NCBI GenBank assembly: GCA_019358945.1
Contig: JAHHIE010000070.1
Coordinates: forward strand, 1-32,475
From: Stenomitos rutilans HA7619-LM2
GTDB lineage: Bacteria; Cyanobacteriota; Cyanobacteriia; Leptolyngbyales; Leptolyngbyaceae
Direction: 5' to 3'
DNA length: 32,475 nt
The first letter of the stretch is position 1, and every line of letters starts with the position of its first letter. The notes beneath the pieces are model-generated. The model had not been told where the DNA came from. It made no database searches and was given only the letters and a program-made list of their open reading frames with translations. A program made the translations under genes and the position numbers. Positions 27,693 through 32,475 of this stretch are shown here, piece by piece.

Positions 27693-27719
27693 GGTGGAGG
27701 CATTAGCTTCCACCTTTTT
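27693..27719 (+). terminator. Intrinsic terminator between two glycosyltransferase genes
   Basis: GGTGGAGGC (27693-27701) pairs with GCTTCCACC (27706-27714), one wobble pair, 4-base loop, then TTTTT. It ends 5 bases before the Shine-Dalgarno region of the next gene, so it may act as a partial terminator or attenuator within the pair. Confidence 0.8.
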
Positions 27720-27735
27720 GTTGTGAGGTGAAAGT

Positions 27736-29229
27736 ATGATCAGTTTCAACAGCGCAAAATCCGTTTCATCGTCTGTGATACCGACCAATCAGGCGTATGT
27801 GTCTTCTCGCAAGATGGTGCCGCCCCGACAGGCGATCGCGTTGATCTCGGAGCATGGCGATCCAGCCGCAGAGATTGGTAAAGATGCGGCTGGTGGACAA
27901 AACGTTTACGTGCGGCAGGTGGGTGAAGCCTTGGCAAAGCTGGGCTGGCAGGTAGATATGTTTACCCGCAAAACCAAGCCAGATGATGCCGCGATCGTGC
28001 AACATGCACCCCACTGCCGCACGATTCGGCTTGTAGCAGGCCCCGAACAGTTTATTCCCCGCGACGAACTGTTTGCTTACATGCCAGAGTTTGTTGCTGC
28101 GTTTCAAGCGTTCCAGAGCAAGGAAGGCACCCATTACCCTTTGATTCACACCAATTACTGGATGTCTGCCTGGGTTGGGTTACAGCTCAAGCAACAAAGT
28201 AATATTCAACTGATCCACACTTACCATTCGCTAGGCGCGATCAAATATCAAACCGTGCCAACCCGACCCGCGATCGCCGATACGCGACTGGCGATCGAGC
28301 AGCAAGTGTTAGAACAAGCAGACTGCATTGTGGCAACCAGTCCTCAAGAGCAAGAGGCCCTGCGCACTCTAGTTTCAGAACGGGGATATGTTGAAGTCAT
28401 TCCTTGTGGTACCGATGTCAGCAACTTCCACACCATGCCCAAAACAGAGGCCAGAGCCGCACTGGGGTTTGGGTCTAATGAGTCGATCATGCTTTATGTG
28501 GGACGGTTCGATCCGCGTAAGGGTATCGAAACGCTGGTAAAAGCCTGTGCCCAACTGAAGGCAAACGCAGAGCATGAAAACCGGGCTACTGGCACGGCCT
28601 TAAACCCGGCAGCACTGCGGCTTGTGATTGTCGGTGGTCGTGACCCAGACAGTGACGACATTGTGGAATACACGCGCATTGAGCAATTGGTGCGGGAAAC
28701 AGGTTTGGCAGACCAGACCACCTTTGCAGGACAAATTGGGCACGCCTCACTACCGCTTTACTACACCGCCGCCGATGTTTGCGTCATACCCAGCCACTAC
28801 GAACCATTTGGGTTAGTGGCGATCGAAGCGATGGCCTGCGGTACACCAGTGGTTGCGTCTGATGTGGGTGGGCTGAAGTTTACTGTGGTACCTGATGAAA
28901 CAGGCTTGCTAGTGCCACCACAGGATGTTGAAGCATTCACTCAAGCGATCGATCGCGTCTTAACAGACGAACTTTGGGCCAAAAAACTGCGGCGACAAGC
29001 GCCAATCCGTGTTCAGCGAAACTTTAGCTGGTCGGGTGTAGCTGCCCACCTCAGCGATTTGTACCGACGATCGCTTGCACAATCCATTTCCAATACGCTT
29101 TGCTTGGGTAGTCCAGATGTGGGCGGCTTAGACAACAGTCGCGCGGAGAGGACGCAACTGGAACGGCAAGAAGTCTATCCTATTCATGCTGAGATCGCTG
29201 CACCTTCGGCACTGACAAAAGTCTCGTAA
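27736..29229 (+). CDS. Family 4 glycosyltransferase, MshA/sucrose-phosphate-synthase-like
   Basis: GT-B-fold transferase of 497 residues. The donor-loop motif GGQNVYVRQ (53-61), as in sucrose-phosphate synthases and MshA, follows ALISEHGDPAAEIGKDA. The catalytic domain shows YVGRFDPRKGIETLVKA and HYEPFGLVAIEAMACGTPVVAS with the EX7E pair. The first 28 residues and the last 45 (after LYRRSLAQS) are outside the conserved fold. The acceptor is unknown; sucrose-phosphate or an inositol- or lipid-linked acceptor are family options. GAGGTG lies about 7 bases before ATG 27736. A strong hairpin follows the gene. Confidence 0.9.
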   Translation: MISFNSAKSVSSSVIPTNQAYVSSRKMVPPRQAIALISEHGDPAAEIGKDAAGGQNVYVRQVGEALAKLGWQVDMFTRKTKPDDAAIVQHAPHCRTIRLVAGPEQFIPRDELFAYMPEFVAAFQAFQSKEGTHYPLIHTNYWMSAWVGLQLKQQSNIQLIHTYHSLGAIKYQTVPTRPAIADTRLAIEQQVLEQADCIVATSPQEQEALRTLVSERGYVEVIPCGTDVSNFHTMPKTEARAALGFGSNESIMLYVGRFDPRKGIETLVKACAQLKANAEHENRATGTALNPAALRLVIVGGRDPDSDDIVEYTRIEQLVRETGLADQTTFAGQIGHASLPLYYTAADVCVIPSHYEPFGLVAIEAMACGTPVVASDVGGLKFTVVPDETGLLVPPQDVEAFTQAIDRVLTDELWAKKLRRQAPIRVQRNFSWSGVAAHLSDLYRRSLAQSISNTLCLGSPDVGGLDNSRAERTQLERQEVYPIHAEIAAPSALTKVS

Positions 29230-29240
29230 AGCTTAGAGAT

Positions 29241-29293
29241 GAAGTGATTTTGAGTAGGATGTAATCCCCATGCATCCTACTCAAGCTCATTTC
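29241..29293 (+). terminator. Long hairpin after the second glycosyltransferase
   Basis: TTGAGTAGGATG (29250-29261) pairs perfectly with CATCCTACTCAA (29273-29284), 11-base loop; the stem extends with mismatches to about 21 pairs (29241-29293). No U tail follows, so it is a weak or factor-assisted terminator or an mRNA 3'-end stabiliser. Confidence 0.7.
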
Positions 29294-29316
29294 AGGCCAG
29301 GACGCCACTCTTAATC

Positions 29317-29415
29317 AGGATTTGTGTATTTTGACCAGAACCTCCGGAGGTTTAAGCGATTACAGGCGCTACGACGCGTGTTTTTGGTTAAAACCTCCGA
29401 GTTTGCGTAAATCCT
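29317..29415. mobile_element. Degenerate 99-base MITE-like element
   Basis: Right end TTTGCGTAAATCCT (29402-29415) and left end AGGATTTGTGTA (29317-29328) are diverged inverted copies of the AGGACTTACGCA end seen at 17651 and 32351. A perfect palindrome AACCTCCGGAGGTT (29339-29352) lies inside, and AACCTCCG recurs near the right end. No target duplication is evident, consistent with an old copy. Confidence 0.6.
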
Positions 29416-29617
29416 AAAAAATCTTTTAGAGTTTATCTAAACGGACTCTGAGTTTGACACTATACATCGCATTTGTTCAAGCGCTCTTTCTCGATGTACT
29501 TTGTTGGCATTAGATCTGTCAAAAACTGGTCAAGCTATCGGGAGAGCATTACTATCAGAGTGGAGTTTATGGACTAGGTTAGCCGATCGCTGTCCTCTAC
29601 CTTATTGGGTGATTCTT

Positions 29618-29899
29618 GTGTCAGAAAGTACAGACAACAGCAAAGAAAAGGAACAGTTCTTCTACCCAACGGCTCGTTACCGGGGTGAGTTCACACCTGA
29701 GCATTTAGCCTTTAACGCCAACTTGCAAGAATTTGCTCAACGGGTTTCCCTTATTTGTGGTCTGGAAACAGGTGGCAAAGTGCCTCCAGGTGATGCTTAC
29801 AAAGAGATTAAGAAGCTCTGGAAGCAGCTTAAAGAGTCGAAAGACGCACTGTTAGAACAAGTGGAGCGAGATAGACCACAATTACCAGATGACGAATAG
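29618..29899 (+). CDS. DUF7219-like conserved cyanobacterial protein
   Basis: Short cytoplasmic protein of unknown function. Its core reads FFYPTARYRGEFTPEHLAFN then LQEFAQRVSLICGLETGGK, PGDAYKEIKKLWKQLKES, as I recall from the DUF7219 family, which is around 70-95 residues long. That length supports the GTG at 29618 (93 residues); an upstream TTG at 29501 would add 39 residues that do not look conserved. The end is acidic (RDRPQLPDDE). It ends one base before the convergent wecB gene. Confidence 0.65.
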   Translation: MSESTDNSKEKEQFFYPTARYRGEFTPEHLAFNANLQEFAQRVSLICGLETGGKVPPGDAYKEIKKLWKQLKESKDALLEQVERDRPQLPDDE

Positions 29900-29900
29900 G

Positions 29901-31016
29901 CTAAAGCTGGAAATAATCCTTTACGCTTTGTAGGATACGGGCCGCAGCTTTCCCATCGCCAAAAGGATTGACGGCTGTTGCCATCACTTCATAAGCCGCA
30001 CGATCGCTCAATAGCGTTCCGGCAACGTCTGCAATCTGTTCAGGATTCGTCCCTACAAGCTTTGCAGTCCCAGCAGTGACCGCTTCTGGTCGTTCTGTGG
30101 TTTCCCGTAACACTAAAACGGGTTTGCCCAAGCTCGGTGCTTCTTCTTGTAGCCCACCCGAATCAGTGAGCAGCAAGTAACAGCGCTGAATGGCACCAAC
30201 CAGATCTGCGTAGTCCAACGGCTCGGTGAGAAACACTCTGGGATGGCCGCCCAGTAGCGCTTGTAACGGCTCACGCACGACAGGATTACGGTGTAACGGT
30301 AACAGCAGGGCGGTATCTGAAAAGCGATCAAGAATCTTCAGAAAGCCCTGAGCAATGCCTTGCAACGGTTTACCCCAGTTCTCACGTCGATGCACGGTTG
30401 ATAGCAAGACGCGATATTTCTCCCACTCTAAGTGCGGAATGTTGCAGGATGGCTGATGGGCTGCTGTGGTTAAAAGAGCATCAATCACCGTATTCCCAGT
30501 ATGGTAAATGGTGCCTAACACGCTCGATCGCTCCAGGTGTTCTACAGCCAACGCTGTGGGTGCAAAATGCAATTGGGTGATTTGCGAGATCAGGCGGCGG
30601 TTCGCCTCTTCAGGAAATGGATTGTAGATATCATCTGTACGCAACCCCGCTTCGACATGCCCAACAAGAATCTTTTGATAAAACGCTGCCAGTGCCGCCG
30701 CAAAGGCTGTCGTGGTATCACCCTGCACCAAAATCAGTTTGGGTTGAAGCGTCTGAAAAAGCGTTTCTAACCCTCGCAAACTCAGGCAGGTAATATCGCT
30801 CAAACTTTGTCCTGGCTGCATGATGGCAAGGTCATGATCCGCCGTCAAATGGAATAGCGCCATGACTTGATCCACCATTTCCCGATGTTGCCCAGTTAAA
30901 ATGACTTGCGTCTCAAAAAGAGGGCATGCCTTAAACGCTTGAATGACAGGGGCGAGTTTGATAGCCTCTGGGCGGGTTCCCAAAATAATGCTTACTGGGA
31001 TGGGAGTTTTCTGCAT
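29901..31016 (-). CDS. wecB: UDP-N-acetylglucosamine 2-epimerase (non-hydrolysing)
   Basis: Interconverts UDP-GlcNAc and UDP-ManNAc for surface polysaccharides. Landmarks: GTRPEAIKLAPV (Arg15, Lys20), VQGDTTT (Asp100), GHVEAGLRT (Glu122), NPFPEEANRRL (Glu136/137), STVHRRENWG (His209) and the UDP-binding DSGGLQEEAPSLGKPVLVLRETTERPEAV. All residues known to matter in E. coli WecB have counterparts. 371 residues is full length and the start at ATG 31016 fits the family. It converges with the DUF7219-like gene; no ManNAc dehydrogenase is in the window. Confidence 0.95.
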   Translation of the reverse strand: MQKTPIPVSIILGTRPEAIKLAPVIQAFKACPLFETQVILTGQHREMVDQVMALFHLTADHDLAIMQPGQSLSDITCLSLRGLETLFQTLQPKLILVQGDTTTAFAAALAAFYQKILVGHVEAGLRTDDIYNPFPEEANRRLISQITQLHFAPTALAVEHLERSSVLGTIYHTGNTVIDALLTTAAHQPSCNIPHLEWEKYRVLLSTVHRRENWGKPLQGIAQGFLKILDRFSDTALLLPLHRNPVVREPLQALLGGHPRVFLTEPLDYADLVGAIQRCYLLLTDSGGLQEEAPSLGKPVLVLRETTERPEAVTAGTAKLVGTNPEQIADVAGTLLSDRAAYEVMATAVNPFGDGKAAARILQSVKDYFQL

Positions 31017-31130
31017 CGAGCTTTGATATGTGACGTGAGCAAGAGCGCCTAGAAAAGGTCATCTTATTTAGTAAGGCCATCTCATTCTACAGAGTAGAGC
31101 ACTGCATCACAGGCTTAAATTTTGGGTACC

Positions 31131-31193
31131 TGGGAGGGTAAAAGGCAAAAGGTAAAAGCACAAGGCAGAGGGTAGAAAGCAGACGGTAAGAGG
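31131..31193. repeat. Short tandemly repeated A/G-rich sequence
   Basis: AAAGGCAAAAGGTAAAAGC-type units followed by AGGCAGAGGGTAG units, similar to 13763-13802. It lies in the 370-base gap upstream of wecB, which otherwise holds only the terminator at 31291-31314 and the sequence discussed for 31321-31432. Confidence 0.65.
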
Positions 31194-31290
31194 ATCGCGC
31201 TGAAGATCAGGTTGGCAGAAAAATATATGTGAAGCAAAGCACGGCTTCGTTGTCGCTTATATTGGAGTGCAAAAAACCTATCATCCCAAT

Positions 31291-31314
31291 AAAAAACCCG
31301 GCCTTAACCGGGTT
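31291..31314 (-). terminator. Intrinsic terminator of the small membrane protein gene
   Basis: On the minus strand AACCCGG (31314-31308), loop TTAAGG, CCGGGTT (31301-31295) followed by TTTT (to 31291). It lies 78 bases after the stop codon at 31392. Confidence 0.9.
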
Positions 31315-31349
31315 CCGAAGCTAATACACTCGCATGTTTGGATAAACGT

Positions 31350-31432
31350 AAGCGGCATAAGAACCGCGAGTCTTGCGCTAGTAACGCTCGCTTATCCTTT
31401 GATGTCGCAGGTAAGGGGGCAAGCGGCATAAG
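31350..31432. repeat. 12-base direct repeat bracketing a probable small insertion
   Basis: AAGCGGCATAAG occurs at 31350-31361 and 31421-31432, 71 bases apart. Removing one copy and the 59 bases between joins the coding sequence in frame to a new C-terminal ending at 31321. The intervening segment has a GCGAG...CTCGC inverted repeat. Confidence 0.6.
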
Positions 31433-31766
31433 TGGAGGTGTTGCTGGGGTCTGCTTCTCCATGCAACCAACGCAACCAGCTTACTTCTTGGGGGTGCACG
31501 CCCTTTAGGGTTAAGAGCGCTGCGCCGAGCATAACGCCAAGCAGGTTAAAGCCAAGGATGGTAGCGGCGACGACTAGAACAGCGCTCACTGGCAAGACGG
31601 ATTGCAAGACAACGGCTGCTAAAGAGCCGATCGTCACCATCAGAATGATCAGTGGAAAGCCAATTATCAAGAGGCAAACCGTCAGTGCAAAGACCCAAAT
31701 CAAGAAACTTTTGATAGCCAAAATGTAGTAGAGATCTTTAAAGCTCTGGCTCTGAGAAAGCGTCAT
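31392..31766 (-). CDS. Small membrane protein, unknown function, probably with an altered C-terminus
   Basis: A 124-residue protein: a polar N-terminus (MTLSQSQSFKDLYYILAIK), hydrophobic segments at about 18-52 (long enough for one or two helices) and 58-84, then a hydrophilic tail (GVHPQEVSWLRWLHGEADP). I do not recognise the family. ATG 31766 is chosen because GGAG lies 8 bases upstream; the ATG at 31772 would be only one base away from it. The last residues (CPLTCDIKG) come from a probable 71-base insertion; without it the protein would end STYAAYVYPNMRVY. A palindromic site overlaps a TATACT box upstream and a strong terminator follows. Confidence 0.7.
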   Translation of the reverse strand: MTLSQSQSFKDLYYILAIKSFLIWVFALTVCLLIIGFPLIILMVTIGSLAAVVLQSVLPVSAVLVVAATILGFNLLGVMLGAALLTLKGVHPQEVSWLRWLHGEADPSNTSTYAACPLTCDIKG

Positions 31767-31841
31767 ATCCATGCTCCTAAGCTAAAAATTAGTTGTTTTA
31801 ATCGAAATGCTTTTAAGCGATCCCCACACACAGGATCGGAA

Positions 31842-31863
31842 GTTCTCATAGTATAAAGAGAAC
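31842..31863 (-). promoter_or_regulatory. Candidate promoter -10 box inside a palindromic site
   Basis: GTTCTC (31842-31847) and GAGAAC (31858-31863) are perfect inverted repeats 10 bases apart. On the minus strand the spacer contains TATACT (31856-31851), a good -10 hexamer about 85 bases before the start of the small membrane protein gene. No -35 box is evident, so this may be an activator-dependent promoter or one repressed by a dimeric protein. Confidence 0.4.
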
Positions 31864-32350
31864 GCCGAGGCTAGATGAGTCCCTGTAGAATAAATTTACA
31901 GTCTTCGATCATTACTTATCATTGCCTGGAGGCTACAAAGCTCGACAGGTAGGCGTTTCAATTTTTAGCCTGGTGCAAAAGCCCATCTGAACATAATTGT
32001 TAAGCGGGGCAAAAGCATAGAGAACTTTATGAAGTTTTTTCTTAAAAGAAGGCGTTGGCCTTTTCGGAGTACGCTTAATTTTTCTTACCGATCGTCGCTA
32101 TTGTGCTCATAAAGTATGGGTCTCATGGCAGTGCTAAATCGGTTTGTCTGCTTGTGATTGAGTGGTGCATGACAACAAGCAAATCAGTGTTTCCAATGTG
32201 TTAATTACCACGCTTTATTGTTACAAAAGCTCAACGCAGTACATAGCTCAATGCCGCAAATTGCCTACTGTTACGCTGTCTACTGTTGCAAAAGCAGATG
32301 CTACGAAGAGCTCAACGTTACGAACCGGGGTAGCTGTAAGACACGGTTAT
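31864..32350. other. 487-base intergenic region, no supported gene
   Basis: Between the small membrane protein's promoter region and the IS at the right edge. No RNA gene or supported protein gene is seen. GTTAC/TTACTGTTGCAAAAGC-type short near-repeats occur around 32220-32300. Confidence 0.55.
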
Positions 32351-32475
32351 AGGACTTACGCACAAGCCATTTTGAGCGATGGATGTTTGAGTTGTTGACA
32401 CAGGTAGTCATCGAGTAAACCGTGTTTGAGTTGGTAAATGGTTTGCCCCGCTTGCTTTGCTAGAGCGTTGAGCCG
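32351..32475 (-). mobile_element. Right-edge insertion sequence: terminal repeat and transposase C-terminus
   Basis: On the minus strand the 40 codons 32475-32356 read as one open frame ending GLLDDYLCQQLKHPSLKMACA with the TAA at 32356-32358 lying inside the terminal sequence AGGACTTACGCA (32351-32362). A coding end running into the inverted repeat is common in compact IS elements, so this is the 3' end of a transposase gene. The family cannot be assigned from 39 residues. The same terminus bounds the MITEs at 17651 and 29317. Confidence 0.65.

Noticed and set aside
29501-29617. 39-residue N-terminal extension of the DUF7219-like protein from TTG 29501
   Set aside because: Rare start codon, no ribosome binding site, and the family is only about 70-95 residues long.

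Overview
This window comes from a cyanobacterium. Exact HIP1 octamers (GCGATCGC) occur at twenty or more places in the left two thirds. The gene set (a PilT-type motility ATPase, HisIE, a Uma2-family protein, a DUF7219-like protein, a CHASE2-PAS-GGDEF cyclase, heptanucleotide repeats and palindromic intergenic repeats) is typical of filamentous or Leptolyngbya-like lineages. The genus cannot be fixed from the sequence alone. Both edges cut through insertion sequences: the start of an IS1-like transposase at the left and the end of another transposase at the right.

Left part (1 to 13.3 kb): a pilT-family ATPase with its own terminator, the translation GTPase typA, a Uma2-family protein with a heptad-repeat coiled-coil tail, a small membrane protein, an orphan D12-class adenine methylase divergent from hisIE, a frameshifted coiled-coil pseudogene, an MFS permease divergent from a CocE/S15-type serine hydrolase, a conserved tail-anchored-like protein, and a membrane diguanylate cyclase with an intact GGDEF and I-site.

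Middle (13.3 to 22.7 kb): an 825-base intergenic region with repeats precedes an ABC exporter of one ATPase and two unequal but related permeases. A miniature element with a clean 7-base target duplication separates it from a succinyl-CoA synthetase alpha-like gene. Next comes an overlapping egtC-egtB pair for ergothioneine synthesis, without egtD in view. The egtB linker contains an in-frame heptamer repeat tract. An SMR-like small membrane protein lacking the usual glutamate and a UDP-glucuronate 4-epimerase-like SDR follow.

Right part (22.7 to 32.5 kb): a gene-poor, HIP1-free stretch of about 5 kb holds an AT-rich family 2 glycosyltransferase, a small cysteine-rich protein, dispersed repeats and a strongly structured intergenic element (about 22985-23220) that may encode a non-coding RNA or be an RNA-bearing mobile element. 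It is followed by two tandem family 4 glycosyltransferases separated by an intrinsic terminator, a DUF7219-like protein, wecB, and a small membrane protein whose C-terminus appears to have been cut off by a 71-base insertion. The epimerase, three glycosyltransferases, wecB and possibly the SMR-like protein point to cell-surface polysaccharide synthesis, though they do not form one operon.
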